From contig NZ_JAAGOY010000004.1 of assembly GCF_010500215.1 (NCBI RefSeq), positions 682,001-746,000 of the forward strand: a stretch of 64,000 nucleotides of DNA. Reading direction: 5' to 3'. Origin of the DNA: Aliiroseovarius sp. PrR006 (GTDB lineage: Bacteria > Pseudomonadota > Alphaproteobacteria > Rhodobacterales > Rhodobacteraceae). A program made the position numbers and the translations under genes. The number at the start of each line of letters is the position of its first letter. The stretch's first letter is position 1. Positions 35,631 to 44,110 of the stretch are shown here, piece after piece. The notes beneath the pieces are model-generated. The model worked only from the letters and a program-made list of their open reading frames with translations, did no database searches and was not told the origin of the DNA.

Positions 35631-36821
35631 TCAGATCGCGACCCACTCCCCGCCTTTCTCGTTTGACCGCACCGAGGCCGCGATGAACTGCACCCCGGCG
35701 GCACCCTCGGCCACTTTGGGAAAGCTCACCCAGCCGTCGGGAAGGTCCACGCCGTCGCGTCGTGCTGCCACAGCCATGGCAAACTCTGTATAGAGATTGG
35801 CCCATGCTTCGATGAACCCCTCTGGAAAGCCGCGCCCCGTGCGCACCAGACGTTCGGTGGCCGCACTGACACCGTGACCATGACCCCGGCTGATCACCTG
35901 ATCCGATTCACCATAGCGATAGAATTTCAGCTGTTCGGGGTGTTCCAGATCCCATTCCAGACCGCCCTCGGACCCGTAAATCCGAAGCCGCAATCCGCCG
36001 CGATTGCCCGGTGCAAGACGGGTCGCCATCAGCGTGCCGGGCACATCGTTTTGGAAACGCGTGAACATGAACACCGTATCTTCAAGCGGTTTTGGCGCGC
36101 CGCAGACGTGGAACTCTGCCCGCAGGTCCGTCATTTCAAGCCCGCTGACAAAGCTTGCCAGATGCGCAGCGTGGGTGCCGATGTCGCCCACACAGCTTGT
36201 CGGACCCGAGATTTTTGGGTCGAGCCGCCATTTCACATGCGGCGCGTCGGCCGCATCATCGGGCGTCATCCAGTCCTGCAGGAACTCCACATGGATCTGG
36301 TTGATGTTGCCAATGCGCCGCTCGGCCACGATTTCGCGGGCCTGACGGATCATCGGGAAACAGGACATGACGTAGCTAACGCCGAACACCTGCCCGGTCT
36401 TGGCCGTCAGGTCGACCAGGGATTTGGCCTCGGCGACCTCATTTGTCAGGGGCTTGTCACAGATCACATCAATCCCTGCATCCAGAAACACCTTGGCGGC
36501 AGGAAAATGCAAATTGTTGGGCGTGGTGATCATCACCGCGTCGACCCCATCAGGTCGAGCGGCTTCGGCCTGCGCCATGTCGTCAAACGAAGCATAGCAG
36601 CGGTGGGGGTCCAGGAACCACTCCGCGCCCCGCGCGCGGGCGCGTTCCGGGTCCGAAGACAGCGCCCCCGCGACCACTTCCCATCGGTCGGTCATGCGCG
36701 CAGCCGTGGCCTGCATAACGGAAATACGCCCACCCCCAACCACGCCGAGGCGAAGCCGCCGTGAAAGGTTGGGAAAAGCCCCATTGAAGTCCAAAGTTTC
36801 GGGCAGAAGTCTCTCGGTCAT
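35631..36821 (-). CDS. Gfo/Idh/MocA-family oxidoreductase
   Basis: A 396-aa dehydrogenase with LRLGVVGGGRISVMQA near residue 24, VMITTPNNLHFPAAK, CDKPLTNEVAEAK (catalytic Lys) and TSCVGDIGTHAAHLASF in the substrate domain. It resembles the enzyme at 19796-20929 in its middle part (PMIRQARE, WRLDP), suggesting a related substrate. ATG 36821 has a GGGAGGATAAA ribosome-binding site and lies 1 base after the previous gene. It is the last gene of the ten-gene operon beginning at 45121. Confidence 0.9.
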   Translation of the reverse strand: MTERLLPETLDFNGAFPNLSRRLRLGVVGGGRISVMQATAARMTDRWEVVAGALSSDPERARARGAEWFLDPHRCYASFDDMAQAEAARPDGVDAVMITTPNNLHFPAAKVFLDAGIDVICDKPLTNEVAEAKSLVDLTAKTGQVFGVSYVMSCFPMIRQAREIVAERRIGNINQIHVEFLQDWMTPDDAADAPHVKWRLDPKISGPTSCVGDIGTHAAHLASFVSGLEMTDLRAEFHVCGAPKPLEDTVFMFTRFQNDVPGTLMATRLAPGNRGGLRLRIYGSEGGLEWDLEHPEQLKFYRYGESDQVISRGHGHGVSAATERLVRTGRGFPEGFIEAWANLYTEFAMAVAARRDGVDLPDGWVSFPKVAEGAAGVQFIAASVRSNEKGGEWVAI

Positions 36822-36822
36822 T

Positions 36823-37488
36823 TTATCCTCCCAGTTTCGGGATCTCTGCCCCCTCGGGCAGAATTTCCAGCGCCATGAAGATGCTGGGCGTGGTCGTTTC
36901 ATATTGGTGCCAAGGATAGTTGCCTTGGGCGTCATACATCGGACGATGCGTCATGCCCGGCGCCATGGGTTCTTCCAGATACAGCGTAGCCGGGTCGCGT
37001 TCGCGGCATTGCTGCATCTTGCCGAACCCGACAATCTGGGTGTGCACCTCGCGAAATCCCGGAACCGGACAGAACGGGTGGTCCTTGTGCAGGCCGACAT
37101 TCAGCGGCACCGAGGCCGAATGATACATGGTCAGACCGATATTGCCGACGAAAACCTTGGGCGACATGTAGTGTTCAACCCCGCGCAGCCGTTCTTCGCC
37201 GCGCAACTCAAACGCCGTCGGCCACGTCGCGCGCACGTCAGAGCAAAGGGCGGCGTCATCCGTGTAGGCGTCGAACCGCTCCACCGCGATGGCGCGTCCC
37301 ACATCGTGCAAGGTGACATTGGCAAAGATCGCTGATTGCAGCGGGGCGAGTGACTGGCCCTCGATGTATATTGGCCGGTCAGCGACGTTTACCACAATCG
37401 CGCGGTCGGCGACATCATACTGGGCCTCGTCCGTGACGTGGCGTATGCCGAAAAACGGCTCGGCTATGGTGAGGGTTTCAATGGGCAT
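36823..37488 (-). CDS. Unrecognised protein, cupin-like by residue pattern
   Basis: A 221-aa soluble protein that I do not recognise. The spacing H134-x2-H137, E147, H149 and a later YPWHQYE resembles a cupin metal site, with beta-rich sequence around it, and no signal peptide or membrane helix is present. It overlaps the upstream dehydrogenase gene by 11 bases and is 1 base from the downstream one, so it is co-translated with two Gfo/Idh/MocA enzymes. An isomerase, lactonase or epimerase would fit the neighbourhood, but this is inference. Confidence 0.8.
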   Translation of the reverse strand: MPIETLTIAEPFFGIRHVTDEAQYDVADRAIVVNVADRPIYIEGQSLAPLQSAIFANVTLHDVGRAIAVERFDAYTDDAALCSDVRATWPTAFELRGEERLRGVEHYMSPKVFVGNIGLTMYHSASVPLNVGLHKDHPFCPVPGFREVHTQIVGFGKMQQCRERDPATLYLEEPMAPGMTHRPMYDAQGNYPWHQYETTTPSIFMALEILPEGAEIPKLGG

Positions 37489-38674
37489 TGGCGGTCTCTT
37501 TTGTTTGGGTGGCTTCACTGGCGGGGAAGGTTTCGGGCAGCGGTTCCGGTACCGGGCATGTGCTGGCGATACGCTGGTAAAGCCCTTCCTGTGGGGCGCG
37601 GGCGATAGCATCCATCACCTCGAACACATGGAAGGAAAGCTCGCCGCTCGCCCGAACGGGCCGATCGTCGCGCACGGCCAAAGCCAGATCGAGCAGGCCC
37701 AGACCCCGGCAGTTTTCGTTGAAGCCGTGGTGGTTTTCGACCACCTGCCAGTCTTCACGTCCCGTGGGCCGGGGTTGATGTGACCAGCGCGAAGTTTCGC
37801 GCGTGCGCAGCCAAACCGGGCCGTGGAAATCATTCGCACCATGCACCGGATCGGGATCGGGGATCGAGATCACGCCGTCCTCGCCATAGATTTCGAACCG
37901 AGGGGTTTCGCTGTCCCAAATGTCGAAGCTCATGGTCATGGACCCAACGGCCCCGGTTTCGAACTCGATCAGGCTGAGGGAATGCGTGTCGACCTGCACA
38001 TCGATCCACGCGCCATTGCGGGGGCCATTTTCGATCCGGCGCTGGGTGAAGGCACGGTTTGCCATGCCCGCCACACGCGCGATGGGGCCAAGGCAGAACA
38101 CCATGGCGGTCAGGTAGTAGGGGCCAAGGTCCAAAAGCGGCCCGCCCCCTGCCTGATAGTAAAAGTCTGGGTTCGGATGGTGCCGTTCGGTGCCATGGGT
38201 GCCCACATGGGCAAACACCCCGGTCGGACGGCCAATCGCGCCCTCGTCGATCAAGCGGCGCACGGTTTGCCAACGCCCGCCCAGAAACGTATCAGGCGCG
38301 TTGCCCAGCTTCAGCCCACGTGCCTCGGCCAACGCCAACAACTCACGGCCCTCGTCCATATCCGTGACGAAAGGCTTCTCGGAATAAACATGCTTGCCCG
38401 CCAAAAGCGCCCGCCGCGTAATGTCGGCATGGGCTGCCGGAATGGTCAGGTTGAGGATACAGTCGATCTGGGGATCGGCAATCACCTCGTCGACCAGACA
38501 GGCACGCGCAATCCCGTGCTGCGCGGCCTTTGCCCGGCTTTCCTTAAGATCAAGGCTGGCACAGGCCACGACCTCGACCTCGGAAAATTTCGCAAGTGTC
38601 GTCAGATAGATGTCACTTATACGGCCACATCCAACAAGGCCGACCCGGAAGGTTTTCGGTGCATCACCGGTCAT
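37478..38674 (-). CDS. Gfo/Idh/MocA-family oxidoreductase
   Basis: A 398-aa dehydrogenase. FRVGLVGCGRISDIYLTTL is the dinucleotide motif, YSEKPFVTDMDEGR carries the catalytic lysine, and GPLLDLGPYYLTAMVFCLGP resembles the substrate domain of scyllo-inositol/4-keto-sugar dehydrogenases. ATG 38674 was preferred over one at 38689; both are open. It overlaps its neighbours by 11 bases on each side, within the shikimate-like operon. Confidence 0.88.
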   Translation of the reverse strand: MTGDAPKTFRVGLVGCGRISDIYLTTLAKFSEVEVVACASLDLKESRAKAAQHGIARACLVDEVIADPQIDCILNLTIPAAHADITRRALLAGKHVYSEKPFVTDMDEGRELLALAEARGLKLGNAPDTFLGGRWQTVRRLIDEGAIGRPTGVFAHVGTHGTERHHPNPDFYYQAGGGPLLDLGPYYLTAMVFCLGPIARVAGMANRAFTQRRIENGPRNGAWIDVQVDTHSLSLIEFETGAVGSMTMSFDIWDSETPRFEIYGEDGVISIPDPDPVHGANDFHGPVWLRTRETSRWSHQPRPTGREDWQVVENHHGFNENCRGLGLLDLALAVRDDRPVRASGELSFHVFEVMDAIARAPQEGLYQRIASTCPVPEPLPETFPASEATQTKETANAH

Positions 38675-39488
38675 CTTCTTTCGCTTCATAAAGTGGTAAA
38701 TAGCTGGGCGGCATCGGACCTTTGTTCCGACCACCCTGGTTCATTTGCTCCCACGCATGGGACAGCACGCCGACGGATCGGGACAGGCAGAATAGCCCGC
38801 GTGACAGAGGCGCAGGGAAGCCAAGTTCGCAGAAGATCACTGCGGTCGCGCCATCAATGTTCATCGCGATTGGGCGCCCGCCGCGCTGACGGCCGAGCTC
38901 GGCCTGAACCTCTTCGCCGATATCTGCAAACAGGCCAGAAACCGTGCCCTTGGCGGCAGCATCGCGCACCAATTGCATCAGCCGCGGCGCCCGCGGATCG
39001 ACCGGTTTGTGGAACCTATGCCCAAACCCAGAGACAATCTTGCCATACTGCGCGCGCCAGTCGTCCAGCCCACTGGTGACCGCCTCGTTCAGCCCCAACC
39101 CGTCGCGCAATTTGTCCGAGATGCCATAGTAAAGCTCGGCGCATTGTTCGCCCGCGCCGCCATGTACATCGCCCAGCATATTCACAGCCGTTGCCATGGC
39201 GTTGTTCAGCCCGACACCGCAGGTCGCCGCCATGCGCGCAGCGGCGATCGAAGGCGCTTGCGGTCCGTGATCCACCCCGGCCACCAAAGCGGCCTCGAAC
39301 AGTGCGGCTTCGTCGGCGCTTGGCATGTCACCACGCACCATCAGCCAGATCATCTGCGGAAAGGACACATTGCCAATCAGGTCCTGAATTGGGTGGCCGC
39401 GGAACGCGATCTTACCCGGCTCCATGTCGATGATCGATGTGCGCCACCAATGGCGAATGGCGTCTGCATCTGAAACTTGGACGGTCAT
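38664..39488 (-). CDS. Citrate synthase-like protein, probable citryl-CoA lyase family
   Basis: A 274-aa single-domain member of the citrate synthase superfamily, much shorter than citrate synthase (about 430 aa) and closer in size to the citryl-CoA lyase group. The catalytic residues appear as His in LGDVHGGAGEQ, His in VSGFGHRFHKPVDPRAPRL and Asp in MNIDGATAV. It should make or cleave a bond between an acyl-CoA and a 2-oxo acid. An acyl-CoA product of the acylating dehydrogenase in the partner operon is a possible substrate (inference). It overlaps aroE by 4 bases. Confidence 0.82.
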   Translation of the reverse strand: MTVQVSDADAIRHWWRTSIIDMEPGKIAFRGHPIQDLIGNVSFPQMIWLMVRGDMPSADEAALFEAALVAGVDHGPQAPSIAAARMAATCGVGLNNAMATAVNMLGDVHGGAGEQCAELYYGISDKLRDGLGLNEAVTSGLDDWRAQYGKIVSGFGHRFHKPVDPRAPRLMQLVRDAAAKGTVSGLFADIGEEVQAELGRQRGGRPIAMNIDGATAVIFCELGFPAPLSRGLFCLSRSVGVLSHAWEQMNQGGRNKGPMPPSYLPLYEAKEDDR

Positions 39489-40345
39489 GCCACTACCTCC
39501 CGCTCCAGAGATACAAGTTGCTTGAACTGCTCGGACATCCGTTGCGGCGAGGCTGTCTTTCCAGTCATCAGGTGAAACGCAGCGGCGGCCTGAAAGATCG
39601 CCATGCCGGACCCATCCATAGTGCGCAGACGCCGCGACGCGGCCTGCTTAAGCAGCTCAGTTTCACGCGGGAAATAGATGATGTCGGCAACCCAGCAGGC
39701 CGGGGCAAGCTGGGTTGGATCAAAGGCCACGCCCGGGTGCGCATCCATCCCGATGGGGGTCGCGTTGACCACGCCGCTCAGGCTGGTGGAATCGGCATTT
39801 TCAAAGCTGCGCGCGACCTGAATCTGCGCCCGCGGTCGCGCCGCTTGCAGTCGTGCAGCAAGGGCTTCGGCGCGGTCGACGGACGTGTCAGTCACGCAAA
39901 GAGCACCGCATCCCTGATCGATCAACGCAAGCGCAACAGCGCCTCCTGCGCCCCCTGCCCCAACCAACAGAACTTTCGCAATCGAAGCCATCGGCATCTC
40001 GCTGCGCAGCGCCGAGCGGAACCCAACGTAATCCGTGTTGTGCCCGACCCAGAGACCGTTTTTGAACAGGACTGTGTTCACAGCGCCCAACGCCTGCGCA
40101 GTCTCGGATAGCTCGTGCATCAAGCTGGCAGCGTCTGCTTTGAAAGGATGGGTTACGTTTACGCCGACCATGCCGTCTGCCTCGGCCCGGTGCAGGATGT
40201 CCTTCAAGGTCATCCCGTCAAACGGAGGCGTCGCGGTGTCAAACCGTTGATAGTCATAGGCAAAGCCTTGAGCCTTAGCCTCGGCCACATGCATGTCCGG
40301 GGTCAGTGACCCCCCGATATTATGTCCAATCAGCGCGGCTTTCAT
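39485..40345 (-). CDS. Shikimate/quinate dehydrogenase family (AroE-like), probably catabolic
   Basis: A 286-aa AroE-fold enzyme. GHNIGGSLTPDMH stands where biosynthetic AroE has a Ser-rich SxSxSP motif. The catalytic Lys is in GVNVTHPFKAD, Asp in GHNTDYVGF, the nucleotide loop is VGAGGAGGAVALAL, and NATPIGM is conserved. The context (TRAP importer, 3-dehydroshikimate dehydratase) points to oxidising imported shikimate or a relative to 3-dehydroshikimate rather than to aromatic biosynthesis. The altered SxS region supports a different substrate. Confidence 0.85.
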   Translation of the reverse strand: MKAALIGHNIGGSLTPDMHVAEAKAQGFAYDYQRFDTATPPFDGMTLKDILHRAEADGMVGVNVTHPFKADAASLMHELSETAQALGAVNTVLFKNGLWVGHNTDYVGFRSALRSEMPMASIAKVLLVGAGGAGGAVALALIDQGCGALCVTDTSVDRAEALAARLQAARPRAQIQVARSFENADSTSLSGVVNATPIGMDAHPGVAFDPTQLAPACWVADIIYFPRETELLKQAASRRLRTMDGSGMAIFQAAAAFHLMTGKTASPQRMSEQFKQLVSLEREVVA

Positions 40346-42225
40346 GTGCGCGGTATCCCTGCTGGTCGTTGGTGTTTCATTTGCGCAGCCAGACGGGCGG
40401 ACGCGTTGCGGGCGCCATAACCGGCGTAGCTACGGGTGCGCTGGACGATCTCGAAGAAGAAGCCTTGGAAGATCGGCTGGCTGTAAATCTGGTAATAGGC
40501 GGTGTCGCCCTGCTGGTCGTAGAGGATGTTACCTGCGCGCAGCCGTGCGATCAGGTTGTCGTCTAGACCGAACTGCGCCTGCAGATCATCGAAGTAGTTG
40601 GGCGAGATCTCCAACCTTGGGAAACCATGCGCGGCGAGCTGCGCAGAGGTCTCAAAGATGTCGTCGCTTAGGAAGGCGATATGCTGCACCCCTGCGCCGA
40701 ACTTGTCAGCCAAGAACGAGGCCGCGAAGGTGCGATGGCCTTCGGCCCCGTTCAGGTTCAGGCGGACTTCGCCCTCCGGGCTTTCGATGGCTTGGCTGTG
40801 CACCACACCTGCCGGGTCTGCCACATCGACGATCGGAGACTTCGCCATCTCGAAGGTCGAGGTGTAGTACAAGAGCCAGCTTTGCATCTCCTCGTAGCGC
40901 ATGGTCTGGGCCACGTGGTCGATACGGCGCAGACCGGCCGGTTGGGTGGCTTCCGTTTTGGCCACGGGTTCGAACTCGATATCCCAGACCCGATGCAGGT
41001 CGGATTTCTCGTCGATGAAATGCACGACATTGCCGCCGACACCGCGAATGGCCGGGATGTCCAGTTCGCCCGTGCCAACAGGTTGCGAGAACTTCGGTGT
41101 GCCAAGTGCAGTGGCGCGCGCGACGGTCTGGTCCGCGTCCTTCACCCGTAGCCCCATGTCACAGACCGACGGGCCGTGGCCGATGAAGGCGGAATGCGCG
41201 AAACCCTCTTTTTCCGTGTTCACGACAATGTTGATCGCGCCCTGTCGCCACAGTTCGACAGATTTCGAGACGTGTTTGCGTTCCATCCGGAAACACATGG
41301 CCGACAGCATATCGGTCAGGTCTTTGCCGCTGCTTGTATCCGCCGCGAACTCGATGAACTCAAACCCTGACGTGTAAACGCGCGGCGGAAGGTCGGGAAT
41401 GTCGAATGTCAGATCGGGATCGCTGCGGGACACCTCGTCCAGCAGGTTCACCAGTGCCCGATAGCCATCTTGCGCCAATGTGCGCCCGCCGGGACGCGGG
41501 CTGTGTTCGTTCACGCGCGCAACCGACCACGCACCCTTATATCCAGCACGCGACAGGACCTTCACGAACCCCGCAAGGTTCAATGACCCCAAGCCGGGCA
41601 ACATGCCGAAATGCCGCTTGAGGCTGCGAATGGCCCCCTGCGTGCGCGGCGCGTCGGACAGCTGAACATGGAACACACGTTCGCCCGGCAGGTCACGCAA
41701 CTGGGCAGGTTTGGCACCATCCGCGAGCGAGAAGTAGCTGTTCAGCGCAAGGCCCAGATTAGGATTATCGATCTGCCGGATCAGGTCCAGTGCCTGTGCA
41801 TCGGTTTGAACCGATCCCGCCCACGGCAGCGCAAGATAGGCCAGACGCATCCCGCGCGCTTTGGCCCGGGCAGCGGCATCTGCAAGGTCTGCGGTGGCTT
41901 GTTCAATTGGCATCTCGCGGCTGGAGGCGCCAATCAGCAGCATGTCCGTGCCCAGCGCCCCCATCAGGTCAAACTTGCGCTCGAGCCGGTCAAAAGCGCG
42001 GGCGCGATCTTCGCCCTCCCAACCTTCCAGATCGTTGAAAGGTTTCAAAAGGTTGATTGAAAGCCCAAGCCCTTGCGCCATCTGCGCGACGTCCTCGGCG
42101 GATCCGTGAAACCCGGTGAAATCCGGCTCGTGCAGTTCCACAGCGGCAAATCCCGCATCCGCGATGACCGAGAGTTTTTCTTCAAGATCACCGGGGATGG
42201 ACGTGGTCGAAATTGCAAGTGACAT
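40342..42225 (-). CDS. quiC1: 3-dehydroshikimate dehydratase, QuiC1-type fusion
   Basis: A 627-aa two-domain protein. Residues 1-280 form a sugar isomerase-like TIM barrel (MSLAISTTSIPGDLEEKL, VELHEPDFTGF, FHVQLSD) that dehydrates 3-dehydroshikimate to protocatechuate in known homologues. Residues about 285-610 form a glyoxalase/4-hydroxyphenylpyruvate-dioxygenase-like part (FEFIEFAAD, LRRIDHVAQTM, GVQHIAFLSDDIF, FFFEIVQRT). This fusion is characteristic of QuiC1. It is coupled to the TRAP large permease gene by TAATG and to aroE by ATGA. No protocatechuate ring-cleavage genes lie in the window. Confidence 0.88.
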   Translation of the reverse strand: MSLAISTTSIPGDLEEKLSVIADAGFAAVELHEPDFTGFHGSAEDVAQMAQGLGLSINLLKPFNDLEGWEGEDRARAFDRLERKFDLMGALGTDMLLIGASSREMPIEQATADLADAAARAKARGMRLAYLALPWAGSVQTDAQALDLIRQIDNPNLGLALNSYFSLADGAKPAQLRDLPGERVFHVQLSDAPRTQGAIRSLKRHFGMLPGLGSLNLAGFVKVLSRAGYKGAWSVARVNEHSPRPGGRTLAQDGYRALVNLLDEVSRSDPDLTFDIPDLPPRVYTSGFEFIEFAADTSSGKDLTDMLSAMCFRMERKHVSKSVELWRQGAINIVVNTEKEGFAHSAFIGHGPSVCDMGLRVKDADQTVARATALGTPKFSQPVGTGELDIPAIRGVGGNVVHFIDEKSDLHRVWDIEFEPVAKTEATQPAGLRRIDHVAQTMRYEEMQSWLLYYTSTFEMAKSPIVDVADPAGVVHSQAIESPEGEVRLNLNGAEGHRTFAASFLADKFGAGVQHIAFLSDDIFETSAQLAAHGFPRLEISPNYFDDLQAQFGLDDNLIARLRAGNILYDQQGDTAYYQIYSQPIFQGFFFEIVQRTRSYAGYGARNASARLAAQMKHQRPAGIPRT

Positions 42226-43520
42226 TAGCCTTGGTATCCAAAGAGCCTCGGCAGCCACAGGATCATGTCGGGCAACAACATCATCGCGATCAGCGCCAGA
42301 ACCAGCACAATCAGGAAAGCCCAGATTTCAGAGATGATCTCGCGCAGCGGGATGTCGGTGACCGCGTTGATCACGAAAAGCAGGATCCCATAGGGCGGCG
42401 TAATCAATCCGATCATCGAGTTCACAACCACCAGCACACCGAAGTGGACGAGGTCGATGCCCAAAGCCTCGCAGGTTGGGATGAACAGTGGGACAATAAC
42501 CAAGATGATGGTGGTCGCATCCAAGACACAACCCAGCGCCAAGATCAGGACGTTCACCAAGATCAAGAACATGATCGGGCTGATCTCTGACCCTTCCAGC
42601 ATGGACGAGATCGCCTGCGGGATCTGTTCCTGGATCACGATGAAGTTCAGGATGAACGCGCCGCCAATCACGATCCCGACGGATGCCGACGACCGGGCGC
42701 TATCCACGAACACCTGATAAAGCTTACCCAGTGAAATGGCGCGGTAGAACATGAAGGCCAGCATCAGCGCATAGAATGCAGCAACAGCGGCAGCTTCCGT
42801 TGGCGTGGTAACGCCGCCATAGATGCCGTAGAGCAGGATCGCGGGCATCAGAAGCGCCGGGAAGGCATTCGCCGTTTTCCGCGGCAGTTCGCGCAGCGGA
42901 ATAGGCTCTTCCAGCGCAAAATCGCGCTTGCGTGCCAAATAGCCGTTAATGCCCATCAGCACCGCGCCCATGATCAGCCCCGGCAGGATGCCAGCCAAGA
43001 ACAGCGACCCGATGGAGGCCTTGGACACGAGCGCATAGAGCACCATGGGGATCGACGGTGGAATGATCGGGCCAATCGTGGCGGTGGCGGCAGTGATCGC
43101 CGCCGCATAACCACGCGGGTAGCGGTCGCCCTTGGTCATCATCTCGATGATGATTTTGCCGATCCCGGCCGCATCCGCGACAGCAGATCCCGACATGCCC
43201 GAGAAGATAAGGGACGCGACCACGTTCACATGCCCTAGGCCACCCTTAAAGCGCCCAACAGCCGCGACACAGAAATTCAGAAGTCGGTCGGTGATCGACC
43301 CGGCATTCATGATATTGGCGGCGACGATAAACAGCGGAACGGCCAGCAGGATGGTGCTGCGATAGAAGCCCTGCAGGATCTTCTCGCCCGCCAAAGCCAC
43401 GTCCAGCCCAGCGACACCCAGATAGACAACCGATGCCAGCAAGATCGAATACCCGATCGGCGTGCCAATCCCTGCCAAGAAGAAGAGGGTGACAAGAAGG
43501 GAAATCAGCTCAAAGCTCAT
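42225..43520 (-). CDS. TRAP transporter large permease subunit (DctM type)
   Basis: A 431-aa integral membrane protein with about 12 hydrophobic segments. It has the DctM signature GGLGHVNVVASLIFSGMSGS and GPIIPPSIPMVLYA. With the small subunit and binding protein it imports an organic acid using the sodium gradient. It overlaps the small-subunit gene as ATGA and its stop overlaps the quiC1 start by one base. Confidence 0.95.
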   Translation of the reverse strand: MSFELISLLVTLFFLAGIGTPIGYSILLASVVYLGVAGLDVALAGEKILQGFYRSTILLAVPLFIVAANIMNAGSITDRLLNFCVAAVGRFKGGLGHVNVVASLIFSGMSGSAVADAAGIGKIIIEMMTKGDRYPRGYAAAITAATATIGPIIPPSIPMVLYALVSKASIGSLFLAGILPGLIMGAVLMGINGYLARKRDFALEEPIPLRELPRKTANAFPALLMPAILLYGIYGGVTTPTEAAAVAAFYALMLAFMFYRAISLGKLYQVFVDSARSSASVGIVIGGAFILNFIVIQEQIPQAISSMLEGSEISPIMFLILVNVLILALGCVLDATTIILVIVPLFIPTCEALGIDLVHFGVLVVVNSMIGLITPPYGILLFVINAVTDIPLREIISEIWAFLIVLVLALIAMMLLPDMILWLPRLFGYQG

Positions 43521-44083
43521 TTGTTTGCATCCTCTTCGGAATTCTCTGCGGCTTCAGCTTCGTGAAGCGCCTCGACGGCCAGTTCCAGCTCGGTTTTGGG
43601 CGGTCCGTTCCGAAGGGTGTCGACGAACTGCCACGCATACCGTACGGCGATCGCAACGATGAAGACGCCGTAGATTGAGAAGACATCGCGTAGGGGGATC
43701 TTGTTGCCCGTAAACGGATTGCGCACCGTCGCAGTTTTGCGGATCTTCATCCAGTCGATGTAATCCAGCGTCGGAAGAAGCGTGTAGAGCATCCCAACGA
43801 CCAGTGCGACAGCCGAGATAAGCGCGAAGATCCGACGGACCGGTCTGCTGACCGATAGATAGATAATGTCAAATTTTACTTGATCCTGTTCGCGCACCAC
43901 GAAGGCGCAACTGAAGAAGATCACCCAGACCCACAGGATACCGATCAACTCCAACGTCCATCCAGCGGGCGTGAACAGGTATCTCAGCGCGATCTGTAGA
44001 AGAAAGGTCAGGAAGATTGCCGCCAGCAAGCCGCCGGCAATCGCTTCTGCAAGACGGGAGAACCACTTGAAGGCTTTCTCCAT
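43517..44083 (-). CDS. TRAP transporter small permease subunit (DctQ type)
   Basis: A 188-aa protein with four hydrophobic segments (about residues 15-35, 45-65, 85-110 and 140-160) and the DctQ-type LIGILWVWVIFFSCAFVVRE. The C-terminal tail is acidic and soluble. It follows the binding protein gene by 27 bases and overlaps the large subunit by 4. Confidence 0.92.
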   Translation of the reverse strand: MEKAFKWFSRLAEAIAGGLLAAIFLTFLLQIALRYLFTPAGWTLELIGILWVWVIFFSCAFVVREQDQVKFDIIYLSVSRPVRRIFALISAVALVVGMLYTLLPTLDYIDWMKIRKTATVRNPFTGNKIPLRDVFSIYGVFIVAIAVRYAWQFVDTLRNGPPKTELELAVEALHEAEAAENSEEDANK

Positions 44084-44110
44084 TGTCGTTCTCCCTCTTG
44101 TCAGTTTGAC

